Assembly (NCBI GenBank): GCA_902769255.1
Contig: CACXOM010000002.1
Coordinates: 124,001-188,000 of the forward strand
DNA length: 64,000 bases
Direction of reading: 5' to 3'
Source: Oscillospiraceae bacterium
GTDB lineage: Bacteria; Bacillota; Clostridia; Oscillospirales; Acutalibacteraceae
The notes below the pieces were generated by a model. It had not been told where the DNA came from. It saw nothing but the letters and a program-made list of their open reading frames with translations, and made no database searches. The translations under genes were made by a program, and so were the position numbers. Of the stretch, positions 51,903-63,840 are shown one piece after another. Position 1 is the stretch's first letter, and every line of letters starts with the position of its first letter.

Positions 51903-52661
51903 ATGGTTAAATTGCTGCTTGTTGGCGCTTGCGGACATATGGGAAAGGTTATTTACAATATTGTAGAAAACCGTGATGACTGTGAAGTGGTTTGCGGTGT
52001 TGATAAATTTGGCGAAAAATATGATAACTTTCCTATTTATAAAGATTTTTCTAAAATAGAAGAAAACCCTGATGTAATTATTGATTTTTCGCACCCTTCT
52101 GCATTAAGCGAGTTGTTAAATTACGCAAAATGCAAAAAAATTCCAGCTGTAATTGCTACAACAGGTCTTTGCGAAGAACATATTGAAATGATAAATACCG
52201 CATCAAAAGAAATTCCTGTATTTTTCACTTACAATATGTCGCTTGGCGTTAATTTGCTTGCTGAACTTGCAAAAAAAGCGACAAATGTGCTTGCAAATGA
52301 TTTTGATATTGAAATTGTTGAGGCTCACCACAATCAGAAAATTGATGCTCCTTCCGGAACTGCATTAATGCTTGCTGATGCTATTAACGAAGAACTTGAT
52401 AATTCTTATAATTATGAGTTTGACCGCCACTCAAAGAGCGAGAAAAGACCTAAAAAAGAAATTGGTCTTCACGCTGTAAGAGGCGGAACAATCGTTGGTG
52501 AACATGAAATCATTTTTGCAGGTAGAGATGAAATTATTAAACTTTCGCACTCTGCCCGTTCTAAAGAGATTTTTGCAGTTGGTGCAGTAAATGCGGCGAT
52601 TTTCCTTAAAAATCAAGAAAAAGGAATTTTCAATATGTCTGATTTATTATCAGCAAAATAA
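51903..52661 (+). CDS. dapB: 4-hydroxy-tetrahydrodipicolinate reductase
   Basis: NAD(P)H reductase for the second diaminopimelate step. The 252 residues begin LLLVGACGHMGKVI (Rossmann) and hold VIDFSHPSAL, AVIATTGL, YNMSLGVNLLAEL, and the catalytic EAHHNQKIDAPSGTALML. They end with GRDEIIKLSHSARSKEIFAVGAV. Last gene of the asd operon. Confidence 0.97.
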   Translation: MVKLLLVGACGHMGKVIYNIVENRDDCEVVCGVDKFGEKYDNFPIYKDFSKIEENPDVIIDFSHPSALSELLNYAKCKKIPAVIATTGLCEEHIEMINTASKEIPVFFTYNMSLGVNLLAELAKKATNVLANDFDIEIVEAHHNQKIDAPSGTALMLADAINEELDNSYNYEFDRHSKSEKRPKKEIGLHAVRGGTIVGEHEIIFAGRDEIIKLSHSARSKEIFAVGAVNAAIFLKNQEKGIFNMSDLLSAK

Positions 52662-52674
52662 AATATGTAATATA

Positions 52675-52706
52675 AAAACACCTGACTTCTTAATCAGGTG
52701 TTTTTT
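52675..52706. terminator. Terminator between dapB and ilvD
   Basis: An 11-bp stem, AAAACACCTGA (52675-52685) with 52694-52704, has an 8-nt loop and a T-run on the plus strand. It is also suited to the convergent ilvD. Confidence 0.88.
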
Positions 52707-52715
52707 AGTTGTATA

Positions 52716-54380
52716 TTATTTCATTATTGCGCCTTTATCAGCACCGCTTACCAAGCGTGAATATCTGTAAAGCCAACCTGTTTTAATATTTGGTTCAGGT
52801 GCAACATATTTTTCACGGCGTTTGGCTAATTCATCATCAGAAACATTTACATTAATTGAAGCGTTTGGAATATCAATTTCAATAATATCGCCCTCTTCAA
52901 TAAGACCAATGTTACCGCCATCAGCGGCTTCTGGTGAAACATGACCGATTGATGCGCCTCTTGATGCGCCTGAAAATCTACCGTCAGTTATTAAAGCAAC
53001 AGTTTTGTCAAGTTTCATACCTGCGAGTGCCGAAGTCGGATTAAGCATTTCACGCATACCAGGACCGCCTTTTGGACCCTCGTAACGAATTACTACAACA
53101 TCGCCGTCATGAATTTCAGATGCATAAATCGCTTTAATAGCCTCATCTTCGCTGTTAAATACTCTTGCAGGTCCTGAATGTTTAAGCATTTCAGGTGCAA
53201 CAGCACTTCTTTTAACAACACAACCGTTTTGAGCGATATTGCCCCACAAAATTTGAATACCGCCTGTTTGGCTGTAAGGATTATCAATTGTGCGAATTGA
53301 ATTTGTATCTTTAATATATGCGCCTTCAATATTTTCTGCAATAGTTTTGCCTGTTGCGGTGAGTGCCGATAAATCAAGCAAATTCTTTTTAGCGAGTTCT
53401 GCTTGAACAGCCGGAATACCGCCTGCATTGTTAAGGTCTTGCATATGTGTAGGACCTGCCGGTGCTAAATGGCACAAGTTAGGTACTTTCTCACTTGTTT
53501 CGTTAAATAATTTCAAATCAAGCGGAACGCCTGCTTCATTTGCAATTGCGAGCAAATGCAAAACGCTGTTTGATGAGCAACCCAGCGCCATATCGCAAGC
53601 AAGTGCGTTTTTAATTGATTTTTCATTAATAATTTGACGAGCAGTAATGCCTTTTTCAACCAAATTCATAATCGCCATACCTGCATGTTTAGCAAGAGCA
53701 GTTCTTGCAGAATGAACAGCAGGAATAGTGCCGTTGCCCGGCAAAGCAATTCCGAGCGATTCACAAAGACAGTTCATACTGTTTGCAGTATACATACCTG
53801 CGCATGAACCGCAACCCGGACAAACGCCTTTTTCGCACTCATCAAGTTTGCGCTCATCAATCATACCGGCTTTATAAGCGCCTACTGCTTCAAACATTTT
53901 TGAAAGACTAACTTCCTGTCCGTCATAAGAACCTGCAAGCATAGGACCGCCTGAACATACAACAGCCGGAATATCAAGACGAACTGCGCCCATTACCATA
54001 CCAGGAACAATTTTATCACAGTTAGGAATTAAAACAACACCGTCTAACTGATGAGCCATAACCATTGTTTCAACGCTGTCAGCAATAAGTTCACGAGATG
54101 CGAGCGAATATTTCATACCAATATGGCCCATTGCGATACCGTCGCAAACGCCAATCGCAGGAATTAATACAGGAGTACCGCCTGCCATTCTTACGCCTGC
54201 TTTTACAGCATCAGCTATTTTGTCAAGATGAAAATGACCCGGTACAATTTCGCTATGTGCTGAAATTACGCCGATAAGCGGTCTTTCCAACTCTTCTTTG
54301 GTGTAACCCATTGCGTAAAACAAAGAACGGTTTGGCGCACGCTCTGCGCCTTTTGTTACATTGTCGCTTCTTAAATTCAT
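52716..54380 (-). CDS. ilvD: Dihydroxy-acid dehydratase
   Basis: Fe-S dehydratase of valine/isoleucine synthesis. The 554 residues include [14 protein letters not shown], the cluster Cys in [14 protein letters not shown] and in [17 protein letters not shown], the [17 protein letters not shown] run, and a C-terminal [24 protein letters not shown]. It is the last gene of the operon and is separated from ilvC by a hairpin (54406-54432). Confidence 0.97.
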   Translation of the reverse strand: MNLRSDNVTKGAERAPNRSLFYAMGYTKEELERPLIGVISAHSEIVPGHFHLDKIADAVKAGVRMAGGTPVLIPAIGVCDGIAMGHIGMKYSLASRELIADSVETMVMAHQLDGVVLIPNCDKIVPGMVMGAVRLDIPAVVCSGGPMLAGSYDGQEVSLSKMFEAVGAYKAGMIDERKLDECEKGVCPGCGSCAGMYTANSMNCLCESLGIALPGNGTIPAVHSARTALAKHAGMAIMNLVEKGITARQIINEKSIKNALACDMALGCSSNSVLHLLAIANEAGVPLDLKLFNETSEKVPNLCHLAPAGPTHMQDLNNAGGIPAVQAELAKKNLLDLSALTATGKTIAENIEGAYIKDTNSIRTIDNPYSQTGGIQILWGNIAQNGCVVKRSAVAPEMLKHSGPARVFNSEDEAIKAIYASEIHDGDVVVIRYEGPKGGPGMREMLNPTSALAGMKLDKTVALITDGRFSGASRGASIGHVSPEAADGGNIGLIEEGDIIEIDIPNASINVNVSDDELAKRREKYVAPEPNIKTGWLYRYSRLVSGADKGAIMK

Positions 54381-54405
54381 AAAGGTTTATCCTTTCTTTA
54401 AAACA

Positions 54406-54432
54406 AAGGCTGACTAAGTACAAGTCAGCCTT
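54406..54432 (-). promoter_or_regulatory. Intra-operon hairpin between ilvC and ilvD
   Basis: AAGGCTGACT (54406-54415) pairs with AGTCAGCCTT (54423-54432), a 10-bp perfect stem with a 7-nt loop. On the minus strand it is followed by TGTTTTAAAG, a weak U-run. It may cut transcription before ilvD or stabilise the upstream mRNA. Confidence 0.65.
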
Positions 54433-54443
54433 ATAGTTTTTAA

Positions 54444-55469
<1,026 letters not shown>

Positions 55470-55967
55470 TTACTTAATTAATTCTACATCGCCGCGTTGC
55501 ATTGCGGTAACGCCTGTTCTGCATACTTCCAATATATTGTATTTTGAAAGTATATCCAAAAATCCGTCAATTTTGTCAGGTTCGCCAGTAAGTTCAAAAA
55601 CCATACTTTCAGATGACAAATCGATGATTTTTGCTTTATAAATAGTCGCTATTTCTCTTAAAGCGGGTCTGTTAGACTCATCTGCCTGAACTTTTATTAA
55701 TAAAAGTTCGCGAAGTAACGACGATTTTTCCTCAAGTTCAAAAAAGCCTTTAAACTCGTGAATTTTTTCGGTTTGACGCATAATTTGATTAAATTCAGCC
55801 TCATTACCTCTTGTAGTAATTGTAATTCTCGATAAATTCTCATTGTTTGTAGCTGAAACGGTCAAACTGTCAATATTAAAGCCTCTTTGACAGAATAATG
55901 AGGAAATTCGAGCAAGTACGCCCTCGTGGTTTTCAACTAAAACACTTATATATCTTTTACTGTCCAC
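55470..55967 (-). CDS. ilvN: Acetolactate synthase small subunit
   Basis: Regulatory subunit giving valine feedback to IlvB. The 165 residues start (GTG behind AAGGAGGA) with the ACT domain RYISVLVENHEGVLARISSLFCQRGFNIDSLTVSAT, and have the C-terminal domain ending in VCRTGVTAMQRGD. It follows ilvB by 12 bp. Confidence 0.96.
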   Translation of the reverse strand: MDSKRYISVLVENHEGVLARISSLFCQRGFNIDSLTVSATNNENLSRITITTRGNEAEFNQIMRQTEKIHEFKGFFELEEKSSLLRELLLIKVQADESNRPALREIATIYKAKIIDLSSESMVFELTGEPDKIDGFLDILSKYNILEVCRTGVTAMQRGDVELIK

Positions 55968-55979
55968 AAAAATTCCTCC

Positions 55980-57629
55980 TTATTCGCTTATTGTATCGTT
56001 AACGGTTTTACCCGCAGGAATCATCGGCAAAACTCGCTCTTCCCTATCAATTCTGCAATCAATCCAAACAGGACCGTTACATTCTTTTGCTTTTTCGAGC
56101 GCTTCTTGTAACTGCTCATTAGTTTCACAAACAAAACCTGTTCCGCCGAAACCTTCAATAACCTTTTTGTAGTCGGTTACTCTTTCAGGCTCCGAAGAAG
56201 AAAATCTTCTGCCGTAGAAAACAGCCTGCCATTGCCTTACCATACCTAAAACTGCGTTGTTAACGATAATGCTGACAATAGGAATGTTGTAACTAACCGC
56301 TGTGCAAGCCTCGTTCATATTCATATGGAACGAGCCGTCGCTTGTGATATGGTAAACTCGTTTAGCTTTTGCGCCGATAGCAGCACCAATAGCAGCGCCG
56401 TAACCATAGCCCATTGTACCAAGACCACCACTTGTTAAGAAGTGGTTTGCTTTTGTATGATTAAGATATTGTGCCGCCCACATTTGATGTTGACCAACAT
56501 CTGTAGCAAAATAATCATGCTCATCAGCGGAATTGTTAATTGCATCAAAAATTGATTTAGGCGTGAGTTTGTTGCCTTTTGGTTCTGGGAATTTAATTTT
56601 CCACGAATTGATTTTTTCAATCCAATCTTTATGCTCATTTTGTTTAATAAGCGGAAGCAAAAGTTCAAGCGCAACTTTTACATCACCTATAAAACTGTAA
56701 TCAACTTTTACATTTTTATTGACTTCGCTCTTGTCAATATCAATATGAATAATCTTTGCTCTTGAAGCGAATGCTTTTGTGTTAAGCGCAACCCTGTCAG
56801 AAAATCTTGTTCCTACAGCGATTAAAACATCTGCTTTATCAACCGCTTTATTTGCGTGAACATTACCATGCATACCTAAAATGCCAAGATTTAATGGCTC
56901 GTCATAACGCAAAACGCCAGACGCCATAATAGTATGTGTAGCAGGAATATCAGCCTTTTTAATAAGTTCAAAAACTTCGCTTTCTGCTTTTGAAATTTTT
57001 GCGCCGCCACCAATGAATAATACAGGTTTTTTAGCACCGTTAATAACATTAGCAATTTCGGTTAAATTATATTCTTTACCGCTGTGCTCTTGTTGAATAT
57101 GTTTTGGCTTTTTATATTCAGCTACCGCTGCGGTAACATCTTTAGGAATATCTACCAAAACAGGACCGGGTCTGCCTGATGAAGCGATTTTAAAAGCACT
57201 TCTTAAAGTATCAGCCAAATCTTCAACATTTCTAACTACAAAATTATGTTTTGTAATAGGCATTGTAATGCCTGCAATATAAACTTCTTGGAAACTGTCA
57301 CGACCAATAAATGAATTACCTACATTACCTGTAATGCAAACCATAGGAACGCTGTCCATATAAGCAGTTGCAATACCTGTAACTAAGTTTGTAGCACCAG
57401 GGCCTGATGTTGCAATAACAACGCCTGTTTTGCCTGTTGCTCTGGCATATCCGTCAGCAGCGTGAGCCGCACCCTGCTCGTGAGCAGTCATATAATGTTT
57501 AATCTTGTCTGAATTTTTATACAAAGCATCATAAATATTTAAAACAGCGCCACCGGGATAACCGAAAACGGTATCAACGCCCTGCTCTAAAAATACTTGT
57601 ACTAAAATTTCCGAACCGTTTAACTTCAT
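55980..57629 (-). CDS. ilvB: Acetolactate synthase large subunit
   Basis: TPP- and FAD-dependent enzyme joining pyruvate with pyruvate or 2-oxobutyrate. 549 residues: FGYPGGAVLNIYDAL, the catalytic Glu in HEQGAAHAADGYARATGKTGV, GPGATNLVTGIATAYMDS, VDIPKDVT, and the TPP motif TSDGSFHMNMNEACTAVSYNIPIVSIIVNN. It sits between ridA and ilvN. Confidence 0.97.
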   Translation of the reverse strand: MKLNGSEILVQVFLEQGVDTVFGYPGGAVLNIYDALYKNSDKIKHYMTAHEQGAAHAADGYARATGKTGVVIATSGPGATNLVTGIATAYMDSVPMVCITGNVGNSFIGRDSFQEVYIAGITMPITKHNFVVRNVEDLADTLRSAFKIASSGRPGPVLVDIPKDVTAAVAEYKKPKHIQQEHSGKEYNLTEIANVINGAKKPVLFIGGGAKISKAESEVFELIKKADIPATHTIMASGVLRYDEPLNLGILGMHGNVHANKAVDKADVLIAVGTRFSDRVALNTKAFASRAKIIHIDIDKSEVNKNVKVDYSFIGDVKVALELLLPLIKQNEHKDWIEKINSWKIKFPEPKGNKLTPKSIFDAINNSADEHDYFATDVGQHQMWAAQYLNHTKANHFLTSGGLGTMGYGYGAAIGAAIGAKAKRVYHITSDGSFHMNMNEACTAVSYNIPIVSIIVNNAVLGMVRQWQAVFYGRRFSSSEPERVTDYKKVIEGFGGTGFVCETNEQLQEALEKAKECNGPVWIDCRIDREERVLPMIPAGKTVNDTISE

Positions 57630-57646
57630 AAAATCAATACCTTTCC

Positions 57647-58021
57647 TTATTTTTCTGCGATTACATCTACTTCTACAAGAACATTTTTAGGAAGGGTTTT
57701 GACGGCTACACAAGAGCGAGCCGGTTTATTTTTAAAATATTGACCGTAAACTTCGTTAAATGCAGCAAAATCGCTCATATCGGCCAAAAAACAGACAGTT
57801 TTTACAGCGTTATCAAGCGAAGAACCTGCTTGAGTTAATACTGCCGAAAGGTTTTTACAAACCTGATGAGTTTGTTCTTCAATAGTTTTTGCCTCAACCT
57901 CACCGCTTGCCGGATTGATTGCGATTTGACCGGAGGTAAAAACTAAATTCCCTGTTACAACCGCCTGCGAATAAGGGCCGATTGCATCAGGAGCATTTTT
58001 TGTATAAATATTCTCTGCCAT
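57647..58021 (-). CDS. ridA: 2-iminobutanoate/2-iminopropanoate deaminase RidA
   Basis: Clears reactive enamine/imine intermediates released by PLP dehydratases. The 124 residues have YTKNAPDAIGPYSQAV, LVFTSGQIAINPASGE, the conserved Arg in KPARSCVAVKTLP, and VEVDVIAEK at the end. It lies directly after ilvA, whose product it hydrolyses to 2-oxobutyrate, a clear functional coupling. Confidence 0.95.
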   Translation of the reverse strand: MAENIYTKNAPDAIGPYSQAVVTGNLVFTSGQIAINPASGEVEAKTIEEQTHQVCKNLSAVLTQAGSSLDNAVKTVCFLADMSDFAAFNEVYGQYFKNKPARSCVAVKTLPKNVLVEVDVIAEK

Positions 58022-58035
58022 TTTAATTCTCCTTA

Positions 58036-59229
58036 TTATACCAAATGAAAACCTGCATTTTTCAATGCGTTTTCAACTTGTTTTATATGTTCAAAGTTTT
58101 TAGTTTCCATCTCAATTGTTAAAACACAGTCGTTAACATTTGAGCCTTTGCCTGCGTGCTCGTAGTTTACAGAAACCACATTTGCACCGCAAGAAGCGAT
58201 AATTTCCGAAACATCACGAAGTTGTCCCGGTTTATCCATAAGTTCAATAGATAACTTACAAAGTCTTCCTGTTTTTAAAAGACCTCTGCTGATGACTCGT
58301 GAAAGAATTGTTACATCAATATTACCGCCTGAAACAATACAAACTGTATTTTTGTTTTTAACAGGTACTTTATCAAACATAACTGCCGCAACTGAAACTG
58401 CGCCTGCACCTTCGGCAGTAAGTTTTTGTTGCTCAATAAGTTTTAAAATTGCTGCCGAAATTTCATCTTCGGTAACGGTTACAATTTCATCAACATATTT
58501 TTTACAATATTCAAAGGTGTTAGCACCGGGTTCTTTAACCGCAATACCGTCAGCAATTGTAGAAACTTTTGGTAGTGTTAAAATTTTATCTTCATCTAAA
58601 GATTTCACCATTGAAGGAGCGCCTTCGGCTTGAACACCGTAAACTTTAACATCAGGACGAAGAGTTTTGATTGCATAAGCAACGCCCGAAATTAGTCCGC
58701 CACCGCCTACTGGTACTACAACCGCTTCAACATCAGGATTTTCTTGTAAAATTTCAAGACCGATTGTGCCTTGACCTGCAATAACCGCCTCATCGTCAAA
58801 CGGGTGAATAAAAGCCATACCTTTTTCATCACGAAGTTCTAACGCTTTATGATAAGCGTCATCATAAACGCCTTTAACCATTTCAATTTCAGCACCAAAT
58901 TTACGGGTAGCCTCAACCTTTGAAATAGGTGCGCCCTCAGGCAAGCAAATTATAGATTTAATTCCGTTTTTAGTTGCTGCCAATGCAACGCCTTGAGCGT
59001 GGTTGCCGGCAGAACAAGCGATAACGCCTTTTTTCTTCTCTTCATCGCTTAGTTGCGAAATTTTAAAAGCGGAACCTCTTACCTTAAAAGAACCTGTTAC
59101 TTGCAAGTTTTCAGGTTTTATGTAGACGTCAACATCTTCTTTAATATTAGGAGCGTGAATAAGTTCAGTATTCCTAATTACATCTTTTAAAGCAAAAGCC
59201 GCCTGATAGACTGTTTCAAGTGTTATCAT
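58036..59229 (-). CDS. ilvA: Threonine ammonia-lyase (with ACT domain)
   Basis: PLP enzyme converting threonine to 2-oxobutyrate for isoleucine. The 397 residues hold the PLP Lys in GSFKVRGSAFKI (about Lys49), SAGNHAQGVALAA, VPVGGGGLISG, and a single ACT-type C-terminal domain (about 325-397). The layout is the short TdcB-like/ACT form rather than the E. coli IlvA with two ACT-like repeats. The biosynthetic role is inferred from its place in the operon. Confidence 0.93.
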   Translation of the reverse strand: MITLETVYQAAFALKDVIRNTELIHAPNIKEDVDVYIKPENLQVTGSFKVRGSAFKISQLSDEEKKKGVIACSAGNHAQGVALAATKNGIKSIICLPEGAPISKVEATRKFGAEIEMVKGVYDDAYHKALELRDEKGMAFIHPFDDEAVIAGQGTIGLEILQENPDVEAVVVPVGGGGLISGVAYAIKTLRPDVKVYGVQAEGAPSMVKSLDEDKILTLPKVSTIADGIAVKEPGANTFEYCKKYVDEIVTVTEDEISAAILKLIEQQKLTAEGAGAVSVAAVMFDKVPVKNKNTVCIVSGGNIDVTILSRVISRGLLKTGRLCKLSIELMDKPGQLRDVSEIIASCGANVVSVNYEHAGKGSNVNDCVLTIEMETKNFEHIKQVENALKNAGFHLV

Positions 59230-59247
59230 TATTTCACCTTCTAAATA

Positions 59248-60321
59248 TTATAACTTCTTTATATTATCGCATATTTTGTCGCCAATTTCAATACAAGAAA
59301 CGATTTTTTCTTGTAAATTTTCACTTTTTATATCAATTGTACGATAATTTTCGTTCAAAACAGCATCAACTGCCTGCTCAATAGCGTCAGCTTCTTTTGC
59401 CATATCAAAAGAATAACGAAGCATCATAGCGACTGAAAGTATTGTACCAAGTGGATTTGCAATGCCTTTTCCGGCAATATCCGGTGCAGAACCGTGAATT
59501 GGCTCATACATTCCGAGAGTTGTTTGTGAAAGGCTTGCTGAAGGCATCATGCCAATTGACCCTGTGAGCATACTTGCTTCATCAGACAAAATATCGCCAA
59601 ACATATTTTCAGTTACAATTACATCAAATTGACCTGGATTTCTTATAAGTTGCATTGCACAGTTATCAACAAGCACATCAGAATATTCAACTTCGGGGTA
59701 TTCTTTTGAAAGTTTGTGCATAACTTTGCGCCAAAGTTTTGAGGAATCAAGCACATTTGCTTTATCAACAGAAGCGAGTTTTTTATTCCTTTTCATAGCG
59801 GTTTCAAAACCGACTCTGCCGATTCGCTCAATTTCTTCTTCGCTGTAAATCATTAAATCTGAAGCGGTATCGCCAACGGTTTTGTGTTCACCAAAGTAAA
59901 TTCCGCCTGTAAGTTCTCTTACAATCATCAAATCAATGCCGTTTTGAGTGCATTCTTCTTTTAAAGGACATGCGCTTGAGAGCTGTTTAAACATTTTTGT
60001 AGGGCGAAGATTAGCAAAAAGACCGAGTTCTGCTCTAACTTTTAAAAGTCCTTTTTCTGGACGAACTGCAGGGTCGCAAGTGTCCCATTTTGGACCGCCG
60101 ACCGCGCCTAACAAAACGCTGTCGCTTTGTTTACATCTTTCAATCGCTTCGTCAGTAATCGGAACGCCGTATTTATCAATCGAACAACCGCCCATATCAA
60201 GATAGTCATATTCAAAGTTGTGGCCGAATTTTTCAGCAACAACGTCAAGAACTTTTATTGCTTCATCAACAATTTCAGGACCTATTCCGTCACCTTTTAA
60301 AACCGCAATTTTTTTATTCAT
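59248..60321 (-). CDS. leuB: 3-isopropylmalate dehydrogenase
   Basis: Oxidative decarboxylation of 3-isopropylmalate. The 357 residues begin [22 protein letters not shown]. They hold [21 protein letters not shown], and [32 protein letters not shown], ending with the cofactor loop [19 protein letters not shown] (NAD type). Follows leuD by 14 bp. Confidence 0.97.
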   Translation of the reverse strand: MNKKIAVLKGDGIGPEIVDEAIKVLDVVAEKFGHNFEYDYLDMGGCSIDKYGVPITDEAIERCKQSDSVLLGAVGGPKWDTCDPAVRPEKGLLKVRAELGLFANLRPTKMFKQLSSACPLKEECTQNGIDLMIVRELTGGIYFGEHKTVGDTASDLMIYSEEEIERIGRVGFETAMKRNKKLASVDKANVLDSSKLWRKVMHKLSKEYPEVEYSDVLVDNCAMQLIRNPGQFDVIVTENMFGDILSDEASMLTGSIGMMPSASLSQTTLGMYEPIHGSAPDIAGKGIANPLGTILSVAMMLRYSFDMAKEADAIEQAVDAVLNENYRTIDIKSENLQEKIVSCIEIGDKICDNIKKL

Positions 60322-60335
60322 ATGCTTTTCTCCTG

Positions 60336-60818
60336 TTATTTCTTTATTGAATTTAATAAACCGTTTTTAGCGATAATTTCTTTAATAAACGGTGGAAATG
60401 GTTGTGCTTTAAACTCTTTACCGCTGGTTACATTGGTAATAACGCCGTTATCAAAATCAATTTTAACTTCATCGCCGTTTTCAATGCCTTCGGACGCTTC
60501 AGGACATTCTAAAATAGCAAGACCTATATTAATTGAGTTTCTGTAAAAAATTCTTGCAAAACTTTTTGCAATAACGCAGGCAATACCCGACTCTTTAATA
60601 GCGATTGGAGCGTGTTCACGAGAAGAGCCACAACCAAAATTTGCGCCACCTATCATAATATCGCCATTGTTTACTTTGTTTACAAATTCTTTATCTATAT
60701 CTTCCATGCAATGAGCAGCCAATTCTTTGTGGTCTGCTGTGTTTAAATATCTTGCTGGAATAATTACATCAGTATCAACATTGTTTCCGTATTTATGAGC
60801 AAAACCGTGTGCATTCAT
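60336..60818 (-). CDS. leuD: 3-isopropylmalate dehydratase small subunit
   Basis: Swivel-domain subunit partner of LeuC. The 160 residues show [42 protein letters not shown] (substrate loop) and [19 protein letters not shown]. The length and motif set are those of the short, two-subunit clostridial/archaeal type. Confidence 0.96.
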   Translation of the reverse strand: MNAHGFAHKYGNNVDTDVIIPARYLNTADHKELAAHCMEDIDKEFVNKVNNGDIMIGGANFGCGSSREHAPIAIKESGIACVIAKSFARIFYRNSINIGLAILECPEASEGIENGDEVKIDFDNGVITNVTSGKEFKAQPFPPFIKEIIAKNGLLNSIKK

Positions 60819-60831
60819 AAAATTTTCCTCC

Positions 60832-62091
60832 TTATAACGCTTTCGGGTCGGTAATATAACCGTTTATCGCAGTTGCAGCAGCAACTTCGGGGCTTGCAAG
60901 ATAAATTTTTGATGTCACATGACCCATTCTGCCGACAAAGTTTCGGTTTGTAGTGGCAAGTGCAACTTCATCTTCAGCTAAAATTCCCATATAACCGCCT
61001 AAACACGGTCCGCAAGTCGGAGTTGAAACCGCACAGCCTGCGTCGATAAATATATCAATAAAACCCTCTTTAATAGCTTGTTTGTAAATTGTTTGAGTAG
61101 CAGGAATAACAATACATCTAATACCTTTTGCAATGTGTTTGCCTCTTAAAATTTCAGCTGCTGCTTTAAGGTCAGAATATCTGCCGTTTGTGCAAGAGCC
61201 GATAACAACTTGGTCAACTTTAATATCTGTTAATTCAGTTGCATCTTTAGTGTTTTCTGGTAAATGTGGACATGCTACAGTTGAATTAATTTTAGATAAA
61301 TCAATTTCAATTACTTCGTCATATTCTGCATCTTCATCAGCTTTAAACACTTTATAATCGTGTTGTTTTCTCTCATTTACATAAGCGAGTGTAATATCAT
61401 CAACCTCAAAAATGCCGTTTTTTGCACCTGCTTCAATAGCCATATTAGCCATACAAAGTCTGTCATCGATAGAAAGGCTTTTAAGTCCTTCGCCTGTAAA
61501 TTCCATCGATTTATAAAGAGCGCCGTCAACGCCGATTTTGCCGATAATGTAAAGAATAACATCTTTACCCGAAACCATCGGTTGCAATTGACCTTTAAGC
61601 ACAAATTTAATTGCAGAAGGCACTTTAAACCATGCTTCGCCTGTTGCCATGCCTGCAGCCATGTCAGTACTGCCGACACCTGTTGAAAATGCACCCAAAG
61701 CACCATAAGTACAAGTATGCGAGTCAGCGCCGATAACAATATCACCCGGTACTACAAGACCTTTTTCGGGCAATAATGCGTGTTCAATACCCATATCGCC
61801 GACATCAAAATAATTTTCAATATCATATTTGCCTGCAAACATTCTGCATTGTTTTGTTTGCTCGGCGGCTTTAATATCTTTATTTGGAACAAAATGGTCC
61901 ATTACCATTGCAATTTTTTTGTTGTCAAAAACGCCGTCAAATCCGACCTTGTTAAATTCGTTAATTGCAACAGGTGTTGTAATGTCGTTACCGAGAACGA
62001 GATTTAACTTTGTTCTAATTAACTGACCTGCTTCAACTTTTTCAAGATTTGCGCCGTGCGCTAAAATCTTTTGAGTCATTGTCATTCCCAT
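60832..62091 (-). CDS. leuC: 3-isopropylmalate dehydratase large subunit
   Basis: 4Fe-4S aconitase-family enzyme isomerising 2- to 3-isopropylmalate. The 419 residues include [61 protein letters not shown] (cluster Cys), and [20 protein letters not shown] (CxxC). The length is of the short type matching leuD. A GGAG site precedes the ATG. Confidence 0.97.
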   Translation of the reverse strand: MGMTMTQKILAHGANLEKVEAGQLIRTKLNLVLGNDITTPVAINEFNKVGFDGVFDNKKIAMVMDHFVPNKDIKAAEQTKQCRMFAGKYDIENYFDVGDMGIEHALLPEKGLVVPGDIVIGADSHTCTYGALGAFSTGVGSTDMAAGMATGEAWFKVPSAIKFVLKGQLQPMVSGKDVILYIIGKIGVDGALYKSMEFTGEGLKSLSIDDRLCMANMAIEAGAKNGIFEVDDITLAYVNERKQHDYKVFKADEDAEYDEVIEIDLSKINSTVACPHLPENTKDATELTDIKVDQVVIGSCTNGRYSDLKAAAEILRGKHIAKGIRCIVIPATQTIYKQAIKEGFIDIFIDAGCAVSTPTCGPCLGGYMGILAEDEVALATTNRNFVGRMGHVTSKIYLASPEVAAATAINGYITDPKAL

Positions 62092-62103
62092 TATTTTTTC
62101 TCC

Positions 62104-63771
62104 TTATTTAACGCTGTTTGAACGGTTTACTGCCGCAAACAATGCTTTAATCGATGAAGTAATAATATCATTATGAATACCTACGCCCCATTCGGTGTTG
62201 CCTTCGGAATCAGTAATTCCGACATAAGTAACCGCTTTAGAGGTTGAACCTTTTTCAAGAGCATGTTCAGCATAGGTAAGGTTTTCAATGTTAGTTTTAA
62301 TTTCTTTGTTAAGCGCTTTGCTTACCGCGTCTAATCGACCGTTACCCTCGCCTGCAAGAATTTTTTCTTCACCGTTGATAACAGCAGTCAAAACTGCTTT
62401 GAATTTTTCATCTTCAAGACGGGCAAAGTGGGCGTCAACATATTCGATAGGCGAATTAACATTAACAAAGTTTTCTTTAAAAGCGTCGTAAATTTCGTTA
62501 GGCATTAATTCTCTATGTTGCTCATCAGAAATACCTTTAATAAAATAACTTACCTTTTCGCATAAAACTTTCGGTAAAATATAGCCGTAATTCTGTTCAA
62601 GAACATAACCGATACCGCCTTTACCTGATTGCGAATTAATTCTAATAACATCTGTTTCATATTTTCTGCCTACATCAGTTGGGTCAATTGGCAAATATGG
62701 AACAGACCATTGTTCTTCGTTATTATCTTCTTTAAAGTGCATACCTTTTGCAATAGCATCTTGATGAGAGCCGGAAAAAGCAGCAAATACAAGAGAACCT
62801 GCATATGGAGTTCTCTCGTAAACTTTCATTCTCGTTACTCTTTCATAAACCTCGCAAATTTTAGGCATATTTGAGAAATCAAGCTTCGGGTCAACGCCGT
62901 GAGTATACATATTCATAGCAAGTGTGATAATATCTACATTACCTGTTCTCTCGCCGTTGCCGAAAAGCGTACCCTCTACCCTGTCGGCACCTGCTAAAAT
63001 ACCAAGTTCAGTATCGGCAACGCCACAACCTCTATCGTTATGAGGGTGAAGCGAAATTTCAACAAACTCACGATATTTAATATTTTTAGACATATATTCA
63101 ATTTGATTTGCATAAATATGCGGTAATGATAATTCAACCGTAACAGGAAGATTTAAAATTACAACATTATTTTCATTCGGTTTTAAAACATCAAGAACGG
63201 CGTTTGAAATTTCAAGTGCAAATTCAGGCTCAGTTCCTGTAAATGACTCAGGAGAATACTCAAATCTGAAATTACTGCCGTATTCTTTTTGCAATTTAAC
63301 AATCAACTCGGCGCCTTTTACAGCAATGTCGATAATTTCCTGTTTATCTTTTTTAAACACCTGCTGGCGTTGTGCAAAAGAAGTTGAATTATAAAAGTGA
63401 ACAATTGCGTTTTTGCAACCTTCAAGACTTTCAAAAGTTTTTTTAATAATATGTTCTCTCGCTTGTGTTAAAACCTGCACAGTAACGTCATCAGGAATTC
63501 TGTTTTCCTCAATAAGACGGCGTAAAAAGTTATATTCGGTATCAGAAGCAGCAGGAAAACCCACTTCAATTTCTTTAAAACCAAGTTTAACAAGCAAGTC
63601 AAAAAACTCAAGTTTTTCTTCAATGCTCATAGGAATTATTAAAGACTGGTTGCCGTCACGAAGGTCAACCGAGCACCATTTAGGAGCCTTTTCAATATAT
63701 TCTTTTTTTACCCAATCATACTCCGCTTTAGGAGGATTGAAATATTGGCGTTTGTATTTTTTTGCGTTCAT
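62104..63771 (-). CDS. leuA: 2-isopropylmalate synthase (long, LeuA type 2)
   Basis: Condenses 2-oxoisovalerate with acetyl-CoA, the first step to leucine. About 555 residues, like the actinobacterial-type LeuA: CSVDLRDGNQSLIIPMS (metal Asp), VGFPAASDTEYNFLR, and SLHPHNDRGCGVADTELGILAGADRVEGTLFGNGERTGNVDI. A C-terminal regulatory domain (from about 425) probably binds leucine. ATG 63771 is chosen; a TTG at 63801 is in frame but poorly placed. First gene after the T-box leader. Confidence 0.95.
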   Translation of the reverse strand: MNAKKYKRQYFNPPKAEYDWVKKEYIEKAPKWCSVDLRDGNQSLIIPMSIEEKLEFFDLLVKLGFKEIEVGFPAASDTEYNFLRRLIEENRIPDDVTVQVLTQAREHIIKKTFESLEGCKNAIVHFYNSTSFAQRQQVFKKDKQEIIDIAVKGAELIVKLQKEYGSNFRFEYSPESFTGTEPEFALEISNAVLDVLKPNENNVVILNLPVTVELSLPHIYANQIEYMSKNIKYREFVEISLHPHNDRGCGVADTELGILAGADRVEGTLFGNGERTGNVDIITLAMNMYTHGVDPKLDFSNMPKICEVYERVTRMKVYERTPYAGSLVFAAFSGSHQDAIAKGMHFKEDNNEEQWSVPYLPIDPTDVGRKYETDVIRINSQSGKGGIGYVLEQNYGYILPKVLCEKVSYFIKGISDEQHRELMPNEIYDAFKENFVNVNSPIEYVDAHFARLEDEKFKAVLTAVINGEEKILAGEGNGRLDAVSKALNKEIKTNIENLTYAEHALEKGSTSKAVTYVGITDSEGNTEWGVGIHNDIITSSIKALFAAVNRSNSVK

Positions 63772-63840
63772 AATTAATATAATCCTTTCGTAAATTGGCA
63801 ATTATACTTCAAAATATGAATTTTAGCAGATATAACAAAA